Under the pieces are notes generated by a model. The model did not search any database and was not told the origin of the DNA. It saw only the letters and a list, made by a program, of their open reading frames with translations. 64,000 nucleotides of DNA from Tritrichomonas foetus (Eukaryota > Parabasalia > Tritrichomonadida > Tritrichomonadidae): contig MLAK01000441.1 of assembly GCA_001839685.1 (NCBI GenBank), positions 1 to 64,000 of the forward strand, given 5' to 3'. This document shows, piece by piece, positions 10,095 through 19,824 of this stretch. Every line of letters starts with the position of its first letter. Within the stretch, counting starts at the first letter, position 1. The translations under genes were made by a program, and so were the position numbers.

Positions 10095-13000
10095 ATGCTG
10101 AATGAAAAAAGCAAAAAAGAAGACCACCAACTTAAAAATGTTATTAATTCATTCACCAACACGCTTATTGAAATTAATAAGATGAACAATCAACGAAAAA
10201 CAAACCAAAAATTAGTCGACGCAATATATTTTTTTCACAATATTCAAACACTTCAGCCAGACATTCTGAAAACAAACAAAAAGTTTGCGCAGCTATCTTT
10301 CACTTTTTTGGAGACAACTTTAAACTTTTTTTCTAAGTTCACCATATCTCAACAATTTATGCGAGCAATTGTAAGAAATTTTGTATGGTTTATTGAATCT
10401 ACTGGCAATATCCCACAATCACAAAATTATATTGATTTGGTCTCACAAATCACGTTTAATTTTCCCAATATTAAAGATGATAGAGAAATCACTGAATTTT
10501 TTATAACTGCATTTCAAGTCCCAACTTTTATTTCCTCCTTATTTTTTTCTAATGAAAAATCGCTTGACATGTTTGTCAATTTTTTCTTCATGCAAATTAA
10601 AAATATTGATTCAGTTTCTTTTATGATCCAAATATTAAGAAATAAAGCAGTATTTCCATCAAATGCCGATTCTTCAGCATATACTTTAATTCATATCTTC
10701 GCTGATGAATTTCGGAAAAATAAAAATTTAAATGAAAAACTTGCATCAAATTCAATTCACTTTATTTCAGCTTATATGGAAAAACTGGCACCTTCCTATC
10801 CCCCTTTAATCAATCAATTGTTCATTACTAAAGATGTTGATGTGTTTTATGAATATTTGACAAATCATGCCGGTGATAGTTTTGTTCAATTTATTTCATC
10901 ATTAATTAGTATTCCTTCAGAAAATGGAAAAATACCAAGTCAGCAAGTTTTTCATTTTCTACTCACTGAACTTTTCAAAACATCTATTTCATCAAGCATC
11001 CAACTTCAACTTCTTCAAAGTATGTATTATTTTATAAGTGAATATCATGTTGATTTTGGGCTAATTGAGCCACCAAACTTTTTTGTAACAATTTTCAACA
11101 TTCCAACGCATTTGGAAGATCAAATTCATGACTTTTTACTTGATTTTTTGGATCTTTTAGCTTCGAATAATTACGAATATACATTTTTCATATTTACTCA
11201 TTATCTTCTTGAATTTGGACAAAATTCACCTTTAGAACGATTATCAAAGATTCTGAAAACTTTAATGCTAACTCCAAATTTACTTGATGCAAATTCTCTT
11301 CAAAGTCTTCCAACATTTTTTAAATCCTTTAAAACTCCAGAATCATTTGGGAAATTTTTAGACAAGTATCCAAGCTTTCAAATGCTTCTTGTTCTTCTTT
11401 TTCAACAAAATACGCTTTCAACAAATAATGAAATGAATTTGGAAAATGAATCTGAGATTGTTAAAGCCAATAAAATTGAATGGCTGAATAAAGTTGTTGA
11501 TAGTGCCGATTATTTTGATCATTCAAATATATTAATTCAAATGTTAACTGTTGAACCATCTGGTTATTTAATTGATGCTTATATCTCCATACTTAAAACT
11601 CATTTTAAACCTTCACTTTTTGATGTGCTTACGACAACACTTCAACAAAGTTATTTCTTAGTAGGCCAATTTTTATTAGTTCATGGTCTTCAAACAATTG
11701 ATCGAGTTTTACCAATTCTTGATGATGAATTAGTAACACGATTACTTGTTTCATTATCATCTCATCCTTTTTCAGATGAACTTAATCAAAACATTCTTAA
11801 TTTACCTGAAGATCACCATTTTTTCCATTTAAAGAAAGAAAGTTATCATAAAATATTAAGAAATTGCCCAATCCGACTTCCTGTTTTTCTGCCATTTGTA
11901 AATATTCCTCCTGTTACTTTTTCACAATATGATTTAGTCAATATTTCCAAATATGCGATTCCCATTTATCAGAGATTGAATAAAAAAATACCTCTTGTTT
12001 TCGATATGGCTAATCGATATGTTACCATCCAATATGCAAATGAAATAATTAATGATTCTACTATTTCTTTTAATGAAATAATTGATCTCAATTGTGATCA
12101 TTTCCCAATATACGAATTCTTACCAAGCTCCCAAAGTGTTTCAATTAATATTGAAAATGATAAAAAATCATTAATTTTTTGGTTTAAAATAGTTAGTCCT
12201 GTATATCAGGGATTCGTCATTTTTCATGATTCTAACCGAGTTTTCTTCTTAGATGGTGATGTTTTAAATATTATTAATGGCAATTCAAATTCACCTATTA
12301 AATCGATTCCGATTGAGAGAAATGCATGGCATTTCGTCACAATAAATTACAAATTTGTGAGAATCAATAAACAAATTATTTATATGCAAGATTCTGCACC
12401 AATCAAGAAATTTGTATTTGGTCAAAATAATTGCAATTCATTGTGGTGTTTATCACCGAATATTAGATTAATTGAAACCAAAGATATGAATAATTTTTAT
12501 AAAAAAGGACATAAGTATTTTAGTAAATCAGAAACACTTTTACATCTTCCTAATGATGCACTTTTAGTAACTTATTCAGGCCTTCCATTTTATTTTAAAA
12601 ATCCTCAATTTTTGCATAACTATTTAAATCTTATCGAGAATTGTGAAGATTCTGAAAGATTTATTAATCTTTTAAGTTTATTATTCGATATTATGGTTAT
12701 TAATGATTCAATAGAACAAAACTGGCCATTCGTTCTAACTATTTTGGAACGAAAAATATCAATTCTTACAAAGTATACAATTTGTTTTATTCTTGAATTT
12801 ATTACCAAGTACTTTACTGTCGAAATTTTTTCCGATTTTATTTTGAATTTCAATTTTTGGAGGCAATTACCTGATCTTTTACTTGGTTATACACTTCATC
12901 AATTACTTTTTCTGACCAATAGATCATCATCACTAATATTCAACTTCTTTTCTGTCTTACTGAAAACAATCACTGAAGATTCAAAGAAACAATTAATTCT

Positions 13001-16000
13001 ATTCTTTTTAACGAAGCTTTCTGTTCAATTTCCAGATGAAAGTTATATGAAAATGTTAATTGAATTAATATTGTTTTCTCCTACTGATGAAAATGAAATA
13101 TTTTCACAAAATGTTAAGATCTTCTTTATTCAAACAGCTTTGCAAATAGATTTCACCCTTACTTCCGTCAATCTTCCTAATGACTGGGTCTTAAAATTAC
13201 TTTCAAATGAAAGCGATGAATTTTATTTCACTGTGTTTGAATTAATGTGTAATTTAAATAATAATGATTGTCATTTTGAATTTCCAAGTTTTATTGACGT
13301 AACTCCTTTTGTTTCGAATTTTAGACATTGGCACTACATGTTTGCTTTAATGACTGGAAAGCATCCACTTAGAAATCAAAGATTAATTAATTCATATTAT
13401 CCTTTTTCAATCGCTTTTCCATCAATTATCCCAACAATCATTTCTCTTGTGTTTCATGGACTTGCAATTTATGTCCAACTCAGCAAAACCAACGAAAATT
13501 TGTCAAACTCGAGTCATGATGAAGGTTTAAATAATCAAAATAAAGGTGAAAGATTATATGATATGAAAGAGCAAAATAATTCCAGTAATAGAAAAGAATT
13601 AAATAACGAAGCTCACGATTTTTTATTTTTATTTGATGCCATAAACGATGCATTAAAAATATTAACGTATGCAATTGACAAGAATCCTAAATTATTTAGG
13701 AGTAAAACTATTTGTGAGATTATTCAATATATTTGTCCACTAATTCCAAACCTAGGAGTTTTGTTGACTATAAATGCACCTGTTTCATTGAGTGAAAAAT
13801 ATAGTATTAATTTAAATGAACTCTCTCAAATCTCTGTTGAATCAATGAAAGCTTGGAAAATTGATGAAAATCTTCAAAATGTATCACATCATAAAATTTC
13901 CAATTTTTCTTTACAGTCACATTCAATTCATGTTCCAACAAGAAAATGTGAAAACTTCCAACAAAAAATTCAAAATTTAGCAAATAAATTTGGCTTGAAT
14001 TTAAGCGTAACACATGATTTAGATTTTTCTTTTGCTCACATACTTGATAAAATTGGATTTGTGGAATTTTCTGTCCAACTTTTAATCGCTAATGAAGAAA
14101 ATTTTCTTCAAATTGTTTACTTTTTGTTAGGCTTTCATCCATTTTTACCCATAAATGTCTTTGAAGAATATTTTGTTCCTGTTTTTAAAATGTTAATCAC
14201 TCAATTAACAGATGATAATAATAATATTCAAATATCTTCTGATTTCTTTGAAAAAATTTTATTAATGATGGTTGAAGGATATAGAAATGGAATTTTACGA
14301 AAAGCAATTGATTCATCATACTTTTTGATTTTTAATTTCATTGATAAAGCACTTGACTGCATTCCATTAAAATCATTTAATAATACCTTTAGTACTAATC
14401 TCAACAACATTTATAATAATTTAAATCCTAATTTTAACAATATGAATATTTCTATTACTACAAATAATAATAGTAGTAATAATAATTTGATAGCGCTTGT
14501 AAGAGAGCTGGTGATTATTTTGACATCGATTGCTATTCAAAAAATACCAAATGATGTTGTTTCAATTTTACTTGGATTCACAAATATAATTAATAATGAA
14601 GTTATTTTTGAATCTCCACAAATGGTTTGTTTAATGCTTAGTTCCCTTCATGTCTTTCTGTTTCAGAAAAATGATACTTTTTCAAAATTATTGAATCATA
14701 TTTGGCCTCGAAATCAAACTTTCCAAAAATTCTTCATTTCTACATATTCAAATGAACTTTTTGATGCTTTTCAAGAAGCTGTTGATGAAGAAGATAATAC
14801 AGTTCTTATTTCATACTTAACTAAATGTCCAAAATCTTTTGACAATTTTGTTGATTCGTCCAAAACCACGCTTGAAGAATCAATTTTCATTTCTGAAATA
14901 TCAAATGCATGTTTAATTCCAGATTATCCAAAATGTGTCTATAAGTTGGAACTATTAGACATTCAAAATCATGCTCATATTGCTTATCATCAAACTGTTG
15001 TTGAATATTTATCAAAAATTTGTGTAGAAATATATTTGAATTTATCAGCAGCGACAACTGAAAAAATTTATCTGGAATATCAAAAACTCCTTATTCATAA
15101 TCAAATGCAAGACATTACAAATAAAAACATGAAAGTGTCAATGCTTTGTTTTCCTTTATGGATGTCAAGAATTCTTTCTCCCAGTTTTGACTTTCAAACA
15201 AACTCAAATCAAATCTTTCACTTCAATCAAACAATTCAATCAAGCCAAACAAATCAGCAGAATAAAAATGACAGAATCATTTCAAAAAATTGGAATTTTA
15301 TTCAATTTTTCCAGGATGCAGACCCGATTATTTTTATGAAAGTGTTTTCAATGGTGTATATAAAATCAAAAGAAATAAAAGCTATGTTTAACGCAAAAAT
15401 TATCAGGGAAAATATTAATTTTCCTGTTTCTTTGTTTTTGGTTGACTCAAAAATATACCTTCTTGTTAACTCAAAAATTGAAAATGAAAAGCTTACTTTT
15501 CTGGAAGATAATGTTTCAGATTTCTCTACTTTAGTGAAAAATAACAATTTTGGAAAATATTCGTTCTTTAATTCATATTCATTGTTAGAAATTCCATTGA
15601 AAAATATTCTGAATGTATTTTTGTTTGGTGAAAGTATCCAAATATCTTCTTTTCATTTTGCTTCCTTCATTTTACATGCTGATAAAAAGAACATTACTGA
15701 TTTATTTAATTTAATCAAACCATTTTCTAAAACAAACCATCATAGTTTCTACTGCCAAACTTATTTAAATAAAATTACATTAAAAAAGATTCTCACGAAC
15801 TATGAAAACAATAAACTCACGAATTTTGAATTCATTATTCTTTTAAATGCTTTGAATGGACGAACTTTCATTGATTTCAAAAATTTACCTCTGTTTCCTC
15901 AACCAAAAAAGAAACTTTGTCAATTAAAAAGATCACTTTATACTGATTCAAATGCTGCACAATATTATACACCAGATTTTTATGACTCTAAAAATGATTC

Positions 16001-16853
16001 CAGAAATTTAAATGATGTAAATTTGGCAGATGAAGAAACATCAAAAGATTTTATTTCCACTGTATTTGATAATTTTGAAAAATTGGATTCTTGGGAATTC
16101 TTTTCTCCTTTTGTTAAGTCAATATTTAAAGACCAGCTAAAAGGTTTACTTAAAAGACCTGAACTAAATCAACTTCGAAACAACACCAAATTAAAAGAAA
16201 AAATCTTACCGATCTTATCGAATTCTTCTCATCTTTTTGCCTTCAGAAATACTTCTTTAGAAAACATCAATTTATCACGGAATGGCACTTTTGTAGTTAT
16301 TGATAATTTAGATAATTCTTTTTCTGAAGTATTTCGAATTTACTACTTCAATGAACATCCAATTAAAGCCAAGCATATTTCTTTATTTAATTTTTATAAT
16401 CGCTCTCATAAGCCATTGAACAAAAACATAAATATTATAAATATGAAAATCATAAATCAACATTGTATAAACATAAATAGTAATATTGAACGAAATAAAT
16501 ATTTGAAGCATTCTATTGTAAATGAGCATGATTTGATTGCACTTTCCTATTCGAATCGAATAATTATCATATGGGATTTTGTTCGAGGTGTTCCGTTGAA
16601 TGAAATTAAAGTAAAATTCGATATTATTGATGCTATGTTTGAAGAAACATTTGGACTAGTTGTTCTTTGCTCCAATAATGCTTTTTATGTTTATACAGTG
16701 AATCTAACATTTATAGAAATGTATGAATGTCAAGACTCGATATCAAAAATATTATCTTTCGATGAATTAAAGATCGAATATAAGTGTGAAAATTCTCAAG
16801 TTAAAGGATTATACTTTGATCCATCATCTCTAGTGTTTGTACCACTTTGTTAA
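10095..16853 (+). CDS. BEACH-family-like giant protein with degenerate BEACH domain
   Basis: 2252 residues and the same overall plan as the intact BEACH protein at 53.8 kb. A long helical N-terminal part (about 1-660) precedes a concanavalin-like segment at about 689-775 (SLIFWFKIVSP...NAWHFVTINY). A second helical region carries an Asn-rich insert at about 1430-1462. A PH-BEACH-like region (about 1756-1876) follows, then a BEACH entry motif (LTNFEFIILLNALNGRTF...LPLFP, about 1905-1935). The signatures expected next (RLEPFT, GG.FD.ADR.F, LVPEF.Y, PPWA) are missing. The end (about 2149-2252) looks like one or two WD40 blades. BEACH proteins scaffold membrane traffic and autophagy. This one may keep scaffolding while having lost the canonical BEACH surface. 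The stop is followed at once by TAAA. Confidence 0.75.
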   Translation: MLNEKSKKEDHQLKNVINSFTNTLIEINKMNNQRKTNQKLVDAIYFFHNIQTLQPDILKTNKKFAQLSFTFLETTLNFFSKFTISQQFMRAIVRNFVWFIESTGNIPQSQNYIDLVSQITFNFPNIKDDREITEFFITAFQVPTFISSLFFSNEKSLDMFVNFFFMQIKNIDSVSFMIQILRNKAVFPSNADSSAYTLIHIFADEFRKNKNLNEKLASNSIHFISAYMEKLAPSYPPLINQLFITKDVDVFYEYLTNHAGDSFVQFISSLISIPSENGKIPSQQVFHFLLTELFKTSISSSIQLQLLQSMYYFISEYHVDFGLIEPPNFFVTIFNIPTHLEDQIHDFLLDFLDLLASNNYEYTFFIFTHYLLEFGQNSPLERLSKILKTLMLTPNLLDANSLQSLPTFFKSFKTPESFGKFLDKYPSFQMLLVLLFQQNTLSTNNEMNLENESEIVKANKIEWLNKVVDSADYFDHSNILIQMLTVEPSGYLIDAYISILKTHFKPSLFDVLTTTLQQSYFLVGQFLLVHGLQTIDRVLPILDDELVTRLLVSLSSHPFSDELNQNILNLPEDHHFFHLKKESYHKILRNCPIRLPVFLPFVNIPPVTFSQYDLVNISKYAIPIYQRLNKKIPLVFDMANRYVTIQYANEIINDSTISFNEIIDLNCDHFPIYEFLPSSQSVSINIENDKKSLIFWFKIVSPVYQGFVIFHDSNRVFFLDGDVLNIINGNSNSPIKSIPIERNAWHFVTINYKFVRINKQIIYMQDSAPIKKFVFGQNNCNSLWCLSPNIRLIETKDMNNFYKKGHKYFSKSETLLHLPNDALLVTYSGLPFYFKNPQFLHNYLNLIENCEDSERFINLLSLLFDIMVINDSIEQNWPFVLTILERKISILTKYTICFILEFITKYFTVEIFSDFILNFNFWRQLPDLLLGYTLHQLLFLTNRSSSLIFNFFSVLLKTITEDSKKQLILFFLTKLSVQFPDESYMKMLIELILFSPTDENEIFSQNVKIFFIQTALQIDFTLTSVNLPNDWVLKLLSNESDEFYFTVFELMCNLNNNDCHFEFPSFIDVTPFVSNFRHWHYMFALMTGKHPLRNQRLINSYYPFSIAFPSIIPTIISLVFHGLAIYVQLSKTNENLSNSSHDEGLNNQNKGERLYDMKEQNNSSNRKELNNEAHDFLFLFDAINDALKILTYAIDKNPKLFRSKTICEIIQYICPLIPNLGVLLTINAPVSLSEKYSINLNELSQISVESMKAWKIDENLQNVSHHKISNFSLQSHSIHVPTRKCENFQQKIQNLANKFGLNLSVTHDLDFSFAHILDKIGFVEFSVQLLIANEENFLQIVYFLLGFHPFLPINVFEEYFVPVFKMLITQLTDDNNNIQISSDFFEKILLMMVEGYRNGILRKAIDSSYFLIFNFIDKALDCIPLKSFNNTFSTNLNNIYNNLNPNFNNMNISITTNNNSSNNNLIALVRELVIILTSIAIQKIPNDVVSILLGFTNIINNEVIFESPQMVCLMLSSLHVFLFQKNDTFSKLLNHIWPRNQTFQKFFISTYSNELFDAFQEAVDEEDNTVLISYLTKCPKSFDNFVDSSKTTLEESIFISEISNACLIPDYPKCVYKLELLDIQNHAHIAYHQTVVEYLSKICVEIYLNLSAATTEKIYLEYQKLLIHNQMQDITNKNMKVSMLCFPLWMSRILSPSFDFQTNSNQIFHFNQTIQSSQTNQQNKNDRIISKNWNFIQFFQDADPIIFMKVFSMVYIKSKEIKAMFNAKIIRENINFPVSLFLVDSKIYLLVNSKIENEKLTFLEDNVSDFSTLVKNNNFGKYSFFNSYSLLEIPLKNILNVFLFGESIQISSFHFASFILHADKKNITDLFNLIKPFSKTNHHSFYCQTYLNKITLKKILTNYENNKLTNFEFIILLNALNGRTFIDFKNLPLFPQPKKKLCQLKRSLYTDSNAAQYYTPDFYDSKNDSRNLNDVNLADEETSKDFISTVFDNFEKLDSWEFFSPFVKSIFKDQLKGLLKRPELNQLRNNTKLKEKILPILSNSSHLFAFRNTSLENINLSRNGTFVVIDNLDNSFSEVFRIYYFNEHPIKAKHISLFNFYNRSHKPLNKNINIINMKIINQHCININSNIERNKYLKHSIVNEHDLIALSYSNRIIIIWDFVRGVPLNEIKVKFDIIDAMFEETFGLVVLCSNNAFYVYTVNLTFIEMYECQDSISKILSFDELKIEYKCENSQVKGLYFDPSSLVFVPLC

Positions 16854-17071
16854 TAAATACATACATAATTTAATTTATTTATTATAATTATGATTATAAT
16901 TATGCTGTTGTTTGTTTGTTGTATTGTCTTATTCAATTGTTACATATGAATTGGTTTATTAATATATTTTAGAAAGTATAACCAAAATAATATCAAGTTT
17001 GTATTATTTATCTTTATTACAAAACATAAAAATTAAAACTAACATGCATAAATCTAAGAAATATTTCTTAT

Positions 17072-18658
17072 CTAACTTGATATTATCTTCTGTCTAAATC
17101 TGACTGGTCGAGTAATTTGGAACCGGGTTGGACCAAGCGATATACTTGTTGGAATAAGATCTGATTTGTTTTTGTTTCCCAATTTCGGAAGTGTCACTAA
17201 ATTTTTGTAACTTATTGTTGAGTCTATTCCATGTACTCCAACATAATTAGGTTTATCACATTCGGTTTTGATTAAATTACCTCCTTCAAAACTTTGTTCA
17301 TTTATTGGATATATATTTTGACTATTAAAAGGGGAATTTATTGAGGTATTACAATCTCTGGATTTCATTTTACCAACTAAACTCATGTCAGTACTCGCTT
17401 CATTTACACAGTTTTGGTTCTCTGTGAAGGGTCCTCGCATTCCCTTTGGTGGAGCAGATGACGCTATTAGTTTGGTTGGTAATTTTTCAGAGATATTAAT
17501 CATTGGTGATCTATGAATGCAGTTACTTTGTCTTCGTGAATTTGCTGCTTTTGGAGATGCAAATTCATTCACATCATCGAGAAATCCTATTTTTGGTAAA
17601 AACTCGATTCTGCTCATTATTCTTTGATACCATAAAGCTCTAAGAATTCGATATGATGTTGTTGCGTTCGATTCGATCCCTGAATTTATTTGTGAAACAA
17701 TCAATGATGGACTTATTCCACGTTTCTGACACATTTCTAATATTTGATAATCTGTTGGTATAATCCTCCCGAAGAATATTAAATTATGTTCTTTCATTTT
17801 TTTATCAAGAAATATTGGATTGAAATGTGCGCCTTTCATCCAAGGATGCTCAGCTACTTGATTAATATCCAATCTTGTTTCTGGATTTTTATCAAGCATC
17901 TTTTGGAGCAGATCAATTGCAGATGGCGAAATATGAAATGGATATTGGGGATCCTCATTTAAAATTTTGTTGACGAGGTTTTGATCATTCACATCATCGA
18001 ATGGAAGCTCTCCAGTAAACATAGTAAAAAGGATCACGCCGAGACTCCAAATGTCCACTTTGCTTGTATATTGTTTGTCGGAAAACAGCTCGGGAGCACA
18101 GTATGGGAAAGATCCGCATTTTGTATTCATCAAATTATTGATTGATTCAACACCATTATTATCGCAAAAACTCTTACTTACGCCAAAATCGATTACTTTA
18201 ATATCACCATTAGCGTTTACAAGAATGTTTTCGCATTTCAAGTCACGATGGCAAATCCTGCAATCATTATGCAAGAAAAGCAAAACGGCCACTATCTGTG
18301 CAAAAACGCGCTGGGCCTCAAACTCAAGAAGGCAGCCACTTTCATTTATCTTTTGGAGGAGTGAAATGCCGTTGATGTATTCCATGATAATGGATATTGA
18401 TTGGCGCCCTGCTGTGCTCCGTTTGACGATAGAACCATAAAAAGACGCAATGAAAGGATGAACAAGCATTCTGTTTATCTCGATTTCGCGAAGAAAAAGT
18501 GAATCGTTCGACTGATGATGGAATTTCTTGAACGCCACGAGGGTGTCAGTAACTAAGTGACGAGCACGGAGAATGTCTGCGGTGGTGCCTGCCTCAAATT
18601 TGGTGAATTCTGAAAAGAAGAAATTCTCCCGTCCTTGATGAGGAAGTTGATTATCCAT
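17072..18658 (-). CDS. Ser/Thr protein kinase, CAMK-like (CAMKL) type
   Basis: 528 residues. The kinase domain spans about 18-275. The ATP lysine is K44 (VAFKK) and the helix-C glutamate probably E58. The catalytic loop is HRDLKCEN (H137, D139, N144), the metal site DFG is 157-159, and APE is 188-190. DIWSLGVILF follows, and the domain ends with HPWM. The glycine loop is poor: EAGTTADI keeps one glycine of three. About residues 298-345 resemble the UBA/autoinhibitory segment found after the kinase domain in SNF1/MARK relatives (ILEMCQKRGISPS...SYRILRALWY). The remaining tail is low-complexity, with several Ser/Pro sites. Active kinase is likely since all catalytic residues are present; substrates are unknown. 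The ATG is the first codon of the frame. Confidence 0.9.
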   Translation of the reverse strand: MDNQLPHQGRENFFFSEFTKFEAGTTADILRARHLVTDTLVAFKKFHHQSNDSLFLREIEINRMLVHPFIASFYGSIVKRSTAGRQSISIIMEYINGISLLQKINESGCLLEFEAQRVFAQIVAVLLFLHNDCRICHRDLKCENILVNANGDIKVIDFGVSKSFCDNNGVESINNLMNTKCGSFPYCAPELFSDKQYTSKVDIWSLGVILFTMFTGELPFDDVNDQNLVNKILNEDPQYPFHISPSAIDLLQKMLDKNPETRLDINQVAEHPWMKGAHFNPIFLDKKMKEHNLIFFGRIIPTDYQILEMCQKRGISPSLIVSQINSGIESNATTSYRILRALWYQRIMSRIEFLPKIGFLDDVNEFASPKAANSRRQSNCIHRSPMINISEKLPTKLIASSAPPKGMRGPFTENQNCVNEASTDMSLVGKMKSRDCNTSINSPFNSQNIYPINEQSFEGGNLIKTECDKPNYVGVHGIDSTISYKNLVTLPKLGNKNKSDLIPTSISLGPTRFQITRPVRFRQKIISS

Positions 18659-19824
18659 TTATATAAAATTTACTTTTGTGAGATGTTATTTTCAAAACTC
18701 AGAAATATTTCAATAGGTAGTTTTATTTATTTTTGAAAAAGTTTGATGGCCAAATAATTTTATTTTTATATGTCAATTTTTCAATATTCTTTTGTAACGG
18801 TATAAAAAGGGAGTATCCATTCAATCTTATCAAATGAATTGTATTTTAATTATTTTTTGTATGTTTTTAAAGTATTGGTTTCCTTACTTAACATTCTCAG
18901 TTTTCAAAAATAATGCTTTTCCCTTAATCATAGATTAGATCTAGGGAGTAAAATTTATCGTTGACAAAATCTTAGTCCATCAATAGAATTTTTAAACAGA
19001 AAAAAATTCTAAGAATGTCAGAACTTCTATATGAAAGGTGGGTTTGAATACTATCAAAAAGTTTAAGTATAAATTCACAATTTTGTTGAATGAAAGAACA
19101 ATTAAATTGGATTCAAAATAATTCAAGCAAAATTGATTTGATTGAATAATAAATTGAAATTTTGAAATCGATAGTTATATAAAGTAAAAATTCAATCTTT
19201 TTTATCGTGCTTTGAAATTCAAAATTTGAACTAAAAACTAAAATAATTGAGTCAATTCAATTAATTCAAATTTCCGAGTTGTAAAAATTAATTCAAATTT
19301 GAATACACTGATTACCTATGAAAAGTAGCTGATCTTCCTATATAGGAAGATTTGTCTTCAACAAATATATTCAATAAATGTTATTTTCACACTCTTTTCA
19401 TATGATTTGAAAAAGGAGGAAAAATACCCACGAAATTTTGATAGACAAAGATTCGTTTTTTTCAAACTGGAAAGTTGTTTATGACCAATTATTCATCATA
19501 AAGTAAGAATTTATTAGTATATTAAATAAAAATAATTAAGTAATTGGAATGATAAAATATGATTCTATGTATCAGAATATATTTTAAAATAATCTATTGT
19601 AATTCATAATATGATGAAGAAAAGCGTTATTCTTTGTCTCTATTCTTGAATCAAAATAACATATTTTATTTTCTACAGATCAAATACCATATATAATAAA
19701 ATATTTGAAGTGTCCGATAGGTGGTATATAGAAATTAAATAAAAATTGTATGACATAATTTTAACTTGTCCAAAAATACACAAAAAGATGACCTCGAAAT
19801 TTTCTCACATCAAAACATTCCTTC
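18659..19824. promoter_or_regulatory. Divergent intergenic region
   Basis: 1166 bp between the minus-strand kinase and the plus-strand exonuclease, with no coding signal. On the kinase side there is a TGGCCA at 18747-18752 and a TAACGG at 18795-18800. The middle (about 19130-19310) is packed with ATTCAAATT/AATTTGAAT inverted words, including the perfect palindrome ATTCAAATTTGAAT at 19291-19304. A 20-bp palindrome follows at 19332. The exonuclease ATG is preceded by TCACAT, a loose Inr match. Confidence 0.5.
19332..19351. repeat. Perfect 20-bp palindrome
   Basis: ATCTTCCTATATAGGAAGAT reads identically on both strands with no loop. It lies mid-intergenic, about 470 bases before the exonuclease start. 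Confidence 0.85.

Noticed and set aside
18051..18440. 129-codon plus-strand frame inside the kinase gene
   Set aside because: Antisense shadow of the conserved kinase domain.
18795..18810. TAACGGTATAAAAAGG resembling a TATA box
   Set aside because: It reads on the plus strand, about 1 kb from the plus-strand gene, and trichomonad promoters use Inr rather than TATA.
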